64,000 bases of DNA. Origin: Termitidicoccus mucosus. GTDB lineage: Bacteria > Verrucomicrobiota > Verrucomicrobiia > Opitutales > Opitutaceae. The stretch spans positions 1 through 64,000 of the forward strand of contig NZ_CP109796.1 of NCBI RefSeq assembly GCF_038725785.1, given 5' to 3'. Shown in pieces: positions 1 to 7,819 of the stretch. The notes beneath the pieces are model-generated. The model did no database searches. It was not told the origin of the DNA and was given only the letters and a program-made list of their open reading frames with translations. Each line of letters begins with the position of its first letter. Within the stretch, counting starts at the first letter, position 1. The position numbers and the translations under genes are program-made.

Positions 1-68
1 AATTTTTCCCTGAGTCCCCTGTCCCGAGGCAGAGATTGCGATGTGTCCCGAAGCCCGCAGATGCGTTT

Positions 69-77
69 TGTGAATAA
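69..77 (-). promoter_or_regulatory. DnaA box upstream of dnaA
   Basis: Read on the minus strand this 9-mer is TTATTCACA, which fits the relaxed DnaA-box consensus TTWTNCACA. It lies 23 bases upstream of the dnaA start. Autoregulation of dnaA through such boxes is common in bacteria. Only one box is visible in the 100 bases available, so the replication origin itself cannot be located here. Confidence 0.55.
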
Positions 78-100
78 ATCCGCCAACTTTCATTCAGGAC

Positions 101-1501
101 ATGTCATCACTTGCCACGACCAAACCCCTTTGGGCCACCATCAAAGCCGATCTGAAAACCCTCTTTCCCGAGGACGTCTTTCAGCTCTGGTTTGACCCCA
201 TTGTGTGCCTCGCCGCCAACGACGACACACTCACGCTCGGCGTCCCCAATGACTTTGCCGCCATCTGGATTAGCGACAATTATCTCGACCTCATCATCCA
301 GCGCATTCGCCTCGCGACCGGTCGCGACATCGCCATTACGTTCAGGAAATACCAGCCGTCCGAAACCACCGCGGCTGCGCCCGCCGACCGGCTCGCCAAC
401 ACCTCTCCCATCCCGTCCGCGCAGCCCCATCCCCGCCGCAACGGAACCTCAGGCCGCACCGCCCATCCGCTGCCCGCCGCCTCGTCCCTCAACCCGCGCA
501 ACACCTTCGAGAGCTACGTCGTCGGCTCCAACAACCAGATGGCCCACGCCGCCGCGCTCGCCGTCGCCCAGGCCCCCGCCCAAGCCTACAATCCGCTCTT
601 CATTTATGGCGAAACCGGGCTCGGCAAAACCCACCTCATGCACGCCATCGGGCATGCCATTCTCCAGAAAAATCCCCACGCCAAAGTCGCCTACCTCTCC
701 ACCGAGAAATTCACCAACGAGTTCATCCAGGCCCTTCAGGAGAATGCCCTGACCAAGTTCCGCCAGCGCTACCGCCACGTCGATGTCCTCCTTCTCGACG
801 ACGTCCAGTTTCTCGGCGGCAAGGAGCGCATCCAGGAAGAGTTTTTCCACACCTTCAACGAACTCTTCGAATCGCAGAAACAGGTCGTCCTCTCCAGCGA
901 TCGCCGCGCCTCGGAAATCCAAAAACTCGAGGCCCGCCTCGTCTCCCGCTTCGAGTGGGGGCTGCCCGCCGACATCCAGGCGCCCGACTACGAGACCCGC
1001 CTCGCCATCCTTCGCACCAAGGCGATCACCCTCAAGTTCGACCTCCCCGGCGACGTCGCCTCCTTCATCGCAAAGAACATTGCGAAAAACATCCGCCGCC
1101 TCGAAGGCGCGCTCATCAAAGTCGCCTCCTACGCCACCCTCACCGGCAAGCCCCTCGACCTGCCCGCCGCCGAAATGCTCCTCCAGGACGTTCTCATGGA
1201 GCAGGCGCAAAACCTCCTCACCATCGAGGTCATCCAGAAGCGCGTCGCCGACCACTACCAGATCCGGCATACGGACATGACCAGCAAACGCCGCCCCGCC
1301 AACATCGCCTTCGCCCGTCAGGTCGCGATGTATCTCTCGCGCCTGCTGACCAAGCATCCCTTGCAGGAAATCGGCGACGCCTTCGGCGGCCGCGACCACG
1401 GCACCGTCATCCACGCCGTGAAAACCGTGGAAAACATGATGGAGCAGGATCCCTCCGCCCGGGGCAGCGTGGAATACCTGAAAACCCAGCTCTCGCGCTG
1501 A
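101..1501 (+). CDS. dnaA: Chromosomal replication initiator protein DnaA
   Basis: This 466-aa DnaA has the usual four-domain plan. An N-terminal domain I covers about residues 5-85. A Pro/Ala-rich linker covers about 86-130. The AAA+ domain has Walker A GETGLGKT near 170-177, Walker B LLLDD near 230-234 and a sensor-1 region around VVLSSDR. The C-terminal DNA-binding domain carries the DnaA signature GGRDHGTVIHAV at 429-440. It binds DnaA boxes at oriC and melts the origin with ATP bound. The length is normal for the family. The ATG at 101 is the first in-frame start and gives a complete domain I; AGGA sits almost against it, so the ribosome site is weak. It is probably the conventional first gene of the chromosome. 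Confidence 0.98.
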   Translation: MSSLATTKPLWATIKADLKTLFPEDVFQLWFDPIVCLAANDDTLTLGVPNDFAAIWISDNYLDLIIQRIRLATGRDIAITFRKYQPSETTAAAPADRLANTSPIPSAQPHPRRNGTSGRTAHPLPAASSLNPRNTFESYVVGSNNQMAHAAALAVAQAPAQAYNPLFIYGETGLGKTHLMHAIGHAILQKNPHAKVAYLSTEKFTNEFIQALQENALTKFRQRYRHVDVLLLDDVQFLGGKERIQEEFFHTFNELFESQKQVVLSSDRRASEIQKLEARLVSRFEWGLPADIQAPDYETRLAILRTKAITLKFDLPGDVASFIAKNIAKNIRRLEGALIKVASYATLTGKPLDLPAAEMLLQDVLMEQAQNLLTIEVIQKRVADHYQIRHTDMTSKRRPANIAFARQVAMYLSRLLTKHPLQEIGDAFGGRDHGTVIHAVKTVENMMEQDPSARGSVEYLKTQLSR

Positions 1502-1507
1502 AATTTT

Positions 1508-1595
1508 GGATTTTCGATTCTCGATTATGGGAGCTGCCGCTCCATTCGCAAATCCGGCGCGGCAGTGCCCAATCGAAAATCGAGAATCGAAAATC
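1508..1595. repeat. Intergenic inverted repeat downstream of dnaA
   Basis: Perfect 18-bp arms (1509-1526 and 1578-1595) enclose an inner 7-bp stem, CTGCCGC at 1534-1540 with GCGGCAG at 1559-1565. The right side repeats the words AATCGAAAATC and GAGAATC. No T-tract follows, so this looks more like a REP or hairpin repeat than an intrinsic terminator, although it could still stabilise the dnaA transcript end. Confidence 0.7.
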
Positions 1596-1659
1596 GAGAA
1601 TCCAACGCCCCCCCCTCACTCAATATTCAACACCGCGCTCTCGCCATTCCGCATTTCCC

Positions 1660-2247
1660 ATGAGCCTCACACCTGAACAGAAAAACGCCGTCGCCTCCTG
1701 GGTCGCCGCCGGGGACAGCCTCTCCGACGTGCAGAAAAAACTCTCCGAGCAATTCAAGATTTCCATGACCTACATGGACGTCCGCTTCCTGGTGGACGAT
1801 CTGGACCTCGCACTCAAGGATCCCGCGCCGCCGCCGGTACCCGCCGCGCCTGCGCAGCCGTCTCCGCAAGCCGGCCCCGCCGCGCGTCCGGATTTCCCCA
1901 GCCGCACCCCGCTGGACGAAGACGAAGCCTTCGACCCCGCGGCCGATGACCAGCAAACCAGGCCCACGCCCATGGCCGGCGAGTTCGACGACGATGAAGA
2001 GCTGGCGCCCGAAGCCGATGCCGCCTCCTCCGTGCGCGTCGAAGTGGACAACGTCACCCTCATCCCCGGCGCGCTGGCCAGCGGCAGCGTCACCTTTAGC
2101 GACGGCGTGACCGGCAAGTGGATCGTGGACAACTACGGACGCCCCGGATTCACGCAAATCAGCAAGCCCGACTACCGCCCCACCGCGGCCGACGCCGACG
2201 CCTTCATGCGGCAGCTCAGCGTCGCGCTTCAAAAACGCGGATACTGA
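1660..2247 (+). CDS. Hypothetical acidic protein, 195 aa
   Basis: I do not recognise this protein. It is 195 aa and starts at the ATG at 1660 (MSLTPEQKNAVASWV). The N-terminal 50 or so residues look helical and contain a possible HTH-like stretch (residues 10-45). A Pro/Ala-rich linker and a very acidic stretch (about 85-125, many D and E) follow. The C-terminal 65 residues look like a small beta domain (VEVDNVTLIPGALASGSVTF, then GVTGKWIVDNYGRPG). There is no signal peptide or membrane segment. It lies 158 bases after dnaA behind the hairpin repeat, so co-transcription is uncertain. The long reading frame that overlaps it upstream is a shadow of dnaA. Confidence 0.7.
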   Translation: MSLTPEQKNAVASWVAAGDSLSDVQKKLSEQFKISMTYMDVRFLVDDLDLALKDPAPPPVPAAPAQPSPQAGPAARPDFPSRTPLDEDEAFDPAADDQQTRPTPMAGEFDDDEELAPEADAASSVRVEVDNVTLIPGALASGSVTFSDGVTGKWIVDNYGRPGFTQISKPDYRPTAADADAFMRQLSVALQKRGY

Positions 2248-2281
2248 TCACTACCATTTAGTGAACAAGACCTGCCCGTCA

Positions 2282-2308
2282 GGTAGGGCGAGGCGTCCCC
2301 GCCGAGCC
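2282..2308. repeat. 27-bp dispersed intergenic repeat, copy 1
   Basis: This 27-base stretch begins GGTAGGGCGAGGCG and is repeated exactly at 5505-5531. Its first ten bases also occur inverted at 61448-61457. It can fold into an imperfect hairpin around a TCCC loop. It lies between the hypothetical gene and the convergent Fe-S carrier gene. Confidence 0.75.
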
Positions 2309-2380
2309 CGCGGCGCCAACGGCCTCTATTGTGCCACTCGCATTCGCAAACGGGCATGACAAGGCCCGGCATCGTCCTCC

Positions 2381-2698
2381 CTAGTTGAACGACTTTCCGC
2401 ACCCGCACGTATTTTTGGCGTTCGGATTCCTGATCTCGAAGCCCCGACCCTGCAATCCGTCGTCGAAGTCGATCTGCGTGCCGTCCAGCTTGGCGAGACT
2501 CGCCGCATCGAGCACGATCGACACGCCTTCGCTTTCGAAACGCGCGTCGCCCGGCTTCGCCTCGTCGAACGACATCCCATATTGCGAACCCGAGCATCCG
2601 CCCGTTTCCACAAACAGCCGCAAACAGGTTCCGGAGTCCGGAGCCTCCGCCCGCATCGACTGGATCTGGCCGGCGGCTCTCTCGCTTAACGTAATCAT
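2381..2698 (-). CDS. A-type iron-sulfur carrier (HesB/IscA/ErpA family)
   Basis: This is a 105-aa protein of the A-type Fe-S carrier family, which holds and delivers iron or Fe-S clusters to apoproteins. The three conserved cysteines are present: C35 in GGCSGSQYGM and C98/C100 in NTCGCGKSF near the C-terminus. The length and spacing match IscA/ErpA. The ATG start at 2698 gives the family N-terminus MITLSERAAGQI. No isc or suf genes are nearby, so the specific paralogue (ErpA, IscA or SufA) cannot be assigned. It is transcribed convergently with the upstream plus-strand gene. Confidence 0.92.
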   Translation of the reverse strand: MITLSERAAGQIQSMRAEAPDSGTCLRLFVETGGCSGSQYGMSFDEAKPGDARFESEGVSIVLDAASLAKLDGTQIDFDDGLQGRGFEIRNPNAKNTCGCGKSFN

Positions 2699-2821
2699 GC
2701 CGAAAATCTACTTTTTGTCGCCCATTCTGTCAACGCACCCTGCCAATAAAGCATTTTTCATGCTAGATTAGCGGCTCGATACTTGCTTACACTGCCAGCC
2801 TCAATTCTCCTCCCTCCTGCC

Positions 2822-3799
2822 GTGGCCACTCTCAAACACATCTCCAGCACGTTTTGCTACGAACTTGTCCGCAAAATCGCCGAGGGCGAAATGGGGATTG
2901 TCTTCGAGGCGATGCAGTGTGGAGCGGGCAACTTCCGCAAGGCCGTCGCCCTCAAAATCATTCGCGCTGAATACTCCTCCATCCCCGAATTTCAAAAAAA
3001 CTTTATTGGCGAGGCCCGCCTCGTCGCCGACCTCATCCACACCAACATCGTCCAGACCTACCACCTCGGCGCCGACAACGGGCAATACTTCATGGTGATG
3101 GAACTCGTGCGCGGCGTGCACCTGGAAAATTTCCTCGAGCGCCACCAGACCCTCGGTCGCCAGGTCCCGCTCGACATCGCCGCCTTCGTCATTTCCCGGG
3201 TCGCCCGCGGTCTCGCCTACGCCCACGAAAAACGCGACGCCGAGGGACGCCACCTCAACATCGTCCACCGCGACATCGGTCCGAAAAACATCCTCATCGC
3301 CCACGAAGGCGACGTGAAGCTCACCGACTTCGGCATCGCGAAGGCCCTCGACCTCATGTATAACGAGGAAGGCAAGGTCATCGCCGGCAAGGACGAGTAT
3401 CTCTCCCCCGAGCAGGCCAGCTACGCCGTCACCGACGCCCGGGCCGACCTCTTCCCGCTCGGCATCGTGCTCACCGAAGTGCTCCTCGGGCGGAACATCT
3501 TCCGCTCCGCCGACCGCCTCGAGTCGCGCCGCAACATCCTTACGATGACCATCCCGCGATTCGGCACGCTCCGCCCCGACATCGACGACCGCCTCGAAGC
3601 CATCATCCAGAAGGCGCTCCAGCGCGACCGCGACAAACGCTACCAGTCCGCCGCGCAGATGCTCACCGACCTCGAACTCTATCTCTACAGCGACGGCTAC
3701 GGCCCGACCAACGAAAAACTCGGCGTCTATCTTAAGGAACTCCTCGACGCCACGCCCAAGTTTTCCACCCGCCCGGCCCACGCGGCGGCGGTGAAGTAA
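2822..3799 (+). CDS. Serine/threonine protein kinase (Hanks type)
   Basis: This is essentially a bare cytoplasmic Hanks-type kinase domain. With the GTG start at 2822 it is 325 aa. Visible motifs are the glycine-loop region [10 protein letters not shown] (21-30), the ATP lysine in VALKII (K45), the catalytic loop HRDIGPKN (149-156), DFG (169-171) and the activation-segment motif SPEQAS. It has no transmembrane helix or sensor domain, unlike PknB. A TTG at 2783 would add 13 residues ([13 protein letters not shown]); I prefer GTG because kinase homology begins just after it. It precedes rpoN by 78 bases and may share a transcript with it. Its substrate is unknown. Confidence 0.9.
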   Translation: MATLKHISSTFCYELVRKIAEGEMGIVFEAMQCGAGNFRKAVALKIIRAEYSSIPEFQKNFIGEARLVADLIHTNIVQTYHLGADNGQYFMVMELVRGVHLENFLERHQTLGRQVPLDIAAFVISRVARGLAYAHEKRDAEGRHLNIVHRDIGPKNILIAHEGDVKLTDFGIAKALDLMYNEEGKVIAGKDEYLSPEQASYAVTDARADLFPLGIVLTEVLLGRNIFRSADRLESRRNILTMTIPRFGTLRPDIDDRLEAIIQKALQRDRDKRYQSAAQMLTDLELYLYSDGYGPTNEKLGVYLKELLDATPKFSTRPAHAAAVK

Positions 3800-3877
3800 T
3801 CTCCCGGACAAACAGACAGGAGCGGACAACACGAAACACAAAATCCCAATCCGAAACCAAACACCGAAAATCCCTTC

Positions 3878-5365
3878 ATGAGCGGCCCTTCCTTCAATCA
3901 AGATCTCCGCCAGCGCCAGACCCAGTCGCTCGTTCTCGCGCCGCAGCTTCGCCAGTCCCTGAAAATCCTGCAAGTCGCCGCGCTCGACCTCCGTTCCGTC
4001 ATCCAGGAAGAGTTGCAAAACAATCCCGCCCTCGAGGAACTCCCGATGGAGGACCTCAATATCGACCGCGCCGCCGCGGAGTCCGCCGGCGCATCCGGCT
4101 CCGACGACGGCGACAATCCCGCTCCCTCCGACGCCACCGACACCCGCGAGGAAATGGATTTTTCCAAGGAGTTCGAAATCCTCACCAAACTCGACGAAGA
4201 CTGGCGCGACTACATGGCCAACGCCGGCGGCAACCAGCCCCACACCACCGAGGATGCCGAGCGCCGCCAGCATTTCTTCGATTCGCTCGTCAGCGAAACC
4301 TCGCTCCAGGAACACCTTGCCGGGCAAGCCGATCTCGCAGACCTCGCGCCCGGGGCGCGCGAGGCCATGAACTACCTCATCGGCAGCATCGATGACCGCG
4401 GATTTCTCACCCAGACGCCCAACGACATCGCGCTCCAGTCGCAGCTCCCGCTCGATGCCGTCCAGCAGGCGCACGCGCTGCTCAAGACCTTCGAGCCCGC
4501 CGGCATCGGCTGCCAGTCGCTGGCCGAATGCCTCCTGCTCCAGCTCGCCGCCAAAGGCCGCGACGGCTCGCTTGCCGCCGCCATCGTGCGCGAGCACTTC
4601 GAGCTGCTCGCCCGCCGCCGCATCCCCGACCTCGCCCGCAAACTCGGCGCGACCATGGAGGACGTGCAGGCCGCCGTCGGTGAAATCGGCGCGCTCGATC
4701 CCGCCCCCGGACGCCGCTTCGCCGAGGACAGCAACCGCGTCGTCGTCCCCGACGTCACCGTTGCCAAGGACGGAGACGAATGGATCGTCACCCTCAACAA
4801 CGACTATATCCCCCGCCTTCGCATCTCGAACACCTACCGCGAGATGATCGCCAAGGGATCGCTCAACAAAACCGAGCGCGAATACCTCCGCGAACGCATC
4901 CGCTCAGGCAAATTTCTCATCAACTCCATCGAGCAACGCCAGCAGACCATCGAGCGCATCACCCGCGAGATACTGAAGGTGCAGCGTGATTTTTTCGAGG
5001 AAGGCGTCTCCAGGCTGAAGCCGCTCACCATGACGCAGATCGCCGATGCCGTCGGCGTGCACGAGACCACCGTGAGCCGCGCCATCGCGAACAAATACAT
5101 CAAGACCCCGCATGGTGTATTTGAGTTCAAGTATTTCTTCACCCCCGGCTATCAATCCGAAGGCGGCGCGTCCGTGTCCAACACCAGCGTGAAGGAAATG
5201 ATCAACGAGCTCATCTCGACCGAGGATCGGGCGAAGCCGCTGAGCGACCAGGACCTGGTGGTCAAGTTGCAGGAAAAGGGCATCAACATCGCCCGCCGCA
5301 CCGTGGCGAAATACCGCGAGGAACTCGGCCTCCTCCCCAGCAACCTCCGTCGCGAATACGCGTGA
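3878..5365 (+). CDS. rpoN: RNA polymerase sigma-54 factor RpoN
   Basis: This 495-aa sigma-54 directs RNA polymerase to -24/-12 promoters that need an AAA+ activator. Region I is the Gln/Leu-rich N-terminus (RQTQSLVLAPQLRQSLKIL). An acidic region II lies at about 65-105. The core-binding domain follows. The HTH that contacts the -12 element is near 385-407 (MTQIADAVGVHETTVSRAI). The RpoN box is ARRTVAKYRE at 472-481. Length and motifs are complete. The ATG at 3878 gives the normal start. No clear -24/-12 promoter or sigma-54 activator was seen elsewhere in the window. Confidence 0.97.
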   Translation: MSGPSFNQDLRQRQTQSLVLAPQLRQSLKILQVAALDLRSVIQEELQNNPALEELPMEDLNIDRAAAESAGASGSDDGDNPAPSDATDTREEMDFSKEFEILTKLDEDWRDYMANAGGNQPHTTEDAERRQHFFDSLVSETSLQEHLAGQADLADLAPGAREAMNYLIGSIDDRGFLTQTPNDIALQSQLPLDAVQQAHALLKTFEPAGIGCQSLAECLLLQLAAKGRDGSLAAAIVREHFELLARRRIPDLARKLGATMEDVQAAVGEIGALDPAPGRRFAEDSNRVVVPDVTVAKDGDEWIVTLNNDYIPRLRISNTYREMIAKGSLNKTEREYLRERIRSGKFLINSIEQRQQTIERITREILKVQRDFFEEGVSRLKPLTMTQIADAVGVHETTVSRAIANKYIKTPHGVFEFKYFFTPGYQSEGGASVSNTSVKEMINELISTEDRAKPLSDQDLVVKLQEKGINIARRTVAKYREELGLLPSNLRREYA

Positions 5366-5504
5366 CGGGGAAGACGCTTGTTGCGTGACATAACCATTCC
5401 GCCCCCGTGCAGACCAGACGGTGCGCGCTGGTTTGTGCGTCAGGAAACACGGACGAGACGCCCGTGCCGCCAATCGAGAATACCAACTCCGAACGAAATT
5501 TTTC

Positions 5505-5531
5505 GGTAGGGCGAGGCGTCCCCGCCGAGCC
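5505..5531. repeat. 27-bp dispersed intergenic repeat, copy 2
   Basis: This is an exact copy of the 27-base repeat at 2282-2308. It lies in the 315-base gap after rpoN. The rest of that gap (5366-5619) shows no gene. It contains the phrase AAATGGTATAAT at 5583-5594, which recurs at 61483-61494 beside other repeats. Confidence 0.75.
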
Positions 5532-5619
5532 GCGGCTCAGCCGGAGGTTTCGCCTACCTTGATGAGTTTATAAATGGCTGGGAAATGGTATAATCCTGAC
5601 ATTGGCTTGAGCCGGACGC

Positions 5620-5657
5620 AAAAAAAGGAGCGACGATGTCCCCACCGTCGCTCCTTT
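5620..5657 (-). terminator. Intrinsic terminator of the UxaE-like gene
   Basis: On the minus strand a 12-bp perfect stem (arms 5646-5657 and 5624-5635) is followed by a run of seven T (plus-strand A at 5620-5626). It lies 23 bases past the stop codon of the gene at 5681-7552, exactly where a factor-independent terminator is expected. Confidence 0.88.
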
Positions 5658-5680
5658 CTGGTGTCAGCTTGTCCGTCCGG

Positions 5681-7552
5681 TCAGCCGATATCGGACTGCA
5701 ACTGATCCAGCGTGGCGTAGGCGGCCAGTTTCGCGCGTGCGGCGGCGCAGGTTTCCTTTGTCGCGAGGCCGGTGTTTTCCGCCAGGAACACGATGTAGGC
5801 GGCCACGTTCTTCGCGTAGAGCAAGCGCCCTTCGTCGCTCACCGAATAGAAACGCGCGCGCTGCCGGTAGCCCGCGGGCGAGTGGTCGCCCAGCGCGGAC
5901 TTCTCCGCCCTGCCGCCGGCGGCGAGCACGTGGAGGAAGTTGTATTCGAACCAGAACATGTGCTCCGGGCTCGGCGGCAGCGACTCGATGGCGGCGCGCA
6001 CGGTCGCCTCGCTCGCAAACACGTCGGACGGCTTCCCTGCCTTTTCGAGCGCATCGGTCACAAAGATGCGCGCCATCTTCTGCTCGGTCGCGTCGGCGCT
6101 GAACACGCCCTTGAGCGCGAGGCCGACAGTAAACTGATACCAGTCGCGCCAGAGCGCCTGGTCGGCGGAATTTTTCGAGGCGAAGAGCGCGCGGCCCATC
6201 TCGTAGGTGTAGCGGCCGCTGGTCTTGATTTCGAGGTGCGCGCCGGTGACGGCCCCCATGACCTGATAGTTTTCGGCGGACTTGCCCGAGCCGGAATGGA
6301 AGCCGATGCTCGTGCCGAATTTCTCGCACACGCGCCACTGCTTTTCGATGAGCGCTCGCAGCGCGGCGTTGTCCGGATAGGGCATGTTTTTCTGGAACCC
6401 GAACGCGGGGGCGATGAAATTGATTTTCATGCCGAGCGCCTCGCAAAGCGCGAGCATGATCGCGGTCGTCTCGGGCGTGGTCAGGCCGGGCAGTTCGTCG
6501 ATGGACAACTCGCGCAGATATTCGCGGCCGGCGGCGGTGGTGAAACGCCGCTCGCGGGCGGCGCGATACTTTTCGTCGCGCACCTTCATCTTTTTCATCG
6601 CGGGCCAGACATAGGCGAGCAGCTTGGACAGCTCCGCCTCATCCAGCCTCAGGCCGATGGCGGCGACACGCGCGCGCACTTTCGCGACCAGATCGGCCGG
6701 CACATTGGCGGCGACCCAGTCGGCGGCATTGGTCGGCACGACGGTCTGGGCCAGCTCCGGCGAAAGGTCGAAGGTGATGTAGCTCGCCAGCACGCAGCCG
6801 GTGACGAGCTGGTCCTCGCGCGCATCGAATTTCCCGCCGATGGGCTGATGGTCAGCATTGAAGCTCCAGGCGATGCCGCGCTGGTGGAAACCGGTGCGCA
6901 GCTTCGACAGCACGCAGCCGTGGCTCATGCCCTCGACGCTCTGTCCCTGGTGGCCCTCCGGCACATTCGTGCCGATGAACGGGAACGGCACCGTGTCGAG
7001 CGAGCCGGCGAGCATCGCGTCCACGTCATAGACAAGCTCGCGGGGGATGGAGTTCTGGTTGGCGGTCATGCCAACCCCCAGCGCGCCCATCGCCCACTCG
7101 ACGGCGGGCCAGTGCAGCGTGGTGAAACGCGCGCCGATGCCGAGCGTGCTCTGCCCGAGCTTTTGCGAGGCCGTCGGGAAAATGGCCGAGGCGGGATTGT
7201 GCTCCTGTATCAGGTTTTTTAATACGAGCAGGTTCGCGAAGGTCGCCGGAAACACGACCGCGCCGCCGTCGAGCGGCCTGCCTTCGGCGAGGGCCTTTGC
7301 CGCGGCGGAGGCCGCGATTCCGGAACCGGGCTTGAGTTTCCATGCGCAATCCCCCGTCACGCCGTCCTCCAGCAGAGTCCATTGTCCGGCGGCGGTGGCG
7401 AAGCGGCTCTTGGGCCATTCGCGCACGTCGGCAGACGCGGACGCGAGCTTCGCGGCCAGCGCGGGCCAGTCGAGGCAGAAGTCCGGCGACACGCAGGGAT
7501 TGCTGGCGATGCGGAGGTTGTTTTGGAGGAGGAACTGATTGATGGCGCTCAT
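5681..7552 (-). CDS. uxaE: Probable tagaturonate/fructuronate epimerase (UxaE family)
   Basis: This 623-aa soluble protein resembles the UxaE family (tagaturonate epimerase), which interconverts D-tagaturonate and D-fructuronate in galacturonate catabolism. Features that led to this call are NADHQPIGGKFDAREDQLV at about 232-250, the His/Ser motif GFHSGSGKSAENYQ at 417-430 and the KTSGRYTYEMGRAL block at 443-456. The protein is longer than the roughly 480-aa members I know, with extra N-terminal sequence. It starts at the ATG at 7552 and ends just before a strong terminator. A role in using pectin-derived galacturonate would fit the rhamnogalacturonan locus further along. Recognition is from memory of motifs, so an uncharacterised relative is possible. 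Confidence 0.55.
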   Translation of the reverse strand: MSAINQFLLQNNLRIASNPCVSPDFCLDWPALAAKLASASADVREWPKSRFATAAGQWTLLEDGVTGDCAWKLKPGSGIAASAAAKALAEGRPLDGGAVVFPATFANLLVLKNLIQEHNPASAIFPTASQKLGQSTLGIGARFTTLHWPAVEWAMGALGVGMTANQNSIPRELVYDVDAMLAGSLDTVPFPFIGTNVPEGHQGQSVEGMSHGCVLSKLRTGFHQRGIAWSFNADHQPIGGKFDAREDQLVTGCVLASYITFDLSPELAQTVVPTNAADWVAANVPADLVAKVRARVAAIGLRLDEAELSKLLAYVWPAMKKMKVRDEKYRAARERRFTTAAGREYLRELSIDELPGLTTPETTAIMLALCEALGMKINFIAPAFGFQKNMPYPDNAALRALIEKQWRVCEKFGTSIGFHSGSGKSAENYQVMGAVTGAHLEIKTSGRYTYEMGRALFASKNSADQALWRDWYQFTVGLALKGVFSADATEQKMARIFVTDALEKAGKPSDVFASEATVRAAIESLPPSPEHMFWFEYNFLHVLAAGGRAEKSALGDHSPAGYRQRARFYSVSDEGRLLYAKNVAAYIVFLAENTGLATKETCAAARAKLAAYATLDQLQSDIG

Positions 7553-7759
7553 GGGTGTTTTTGGATGAATACGGAGGAATCTGGGACGTAAATCGGGGGG
7601 ATGAGAGAACGTGTCCTAAAAAAACGGACACGAGTGCACACGCTTCCCGTCGGAGTGGCGAGAGAAATTTTGCGAGGGGAGGCACCCCGCGGGGAAGAAT
7701 GCGACCCGGAGCTGATGCCGAGATCTCTTTCTTCTTTCCTCTTTCGTCAGGAACGAGTG

Positions 7760-7783
7760 GGGAGAAAGAGGAAAGAGAAAGAA
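7760..7783. repeat. Polypurine repeat, copy 1
   Basis: This 24-base polypurine stretch (GGGAGAAAGAGG...) is repeated exactly at 12077-12100. Each copy lies just 3' of a minus-strand gene (7820-10207 and 12136-13197), so the transcripts carry a matching pyrimidine-rich tail. The surrounding gap 7553-7819 has no gene. It also holds a hairpin CGTGTCC/GGACACG (7610-7632) with an A-rich loop. Confidence 0.7.
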
Positions 7784-7819
7784 TAAAGATAAAGAGGAAA
7801 GAAGAGGAGGGGTGGGGGC

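Noticed and set aside
955-1659. Upstream extension of the 195-aa gene through dnaA
   Set aside because: This part overlaps dnaA in another frame and has no protein-like composition; the ATG at 1660 is sufficient.
2801-4597. 598-codon open frame on the minus strand across the kinase and rpoN genes
   Set aside because: It is the antisense shadow of two clearly recognisable plus-strand genes and its translation is low-complexity Gly/Glu/Val.
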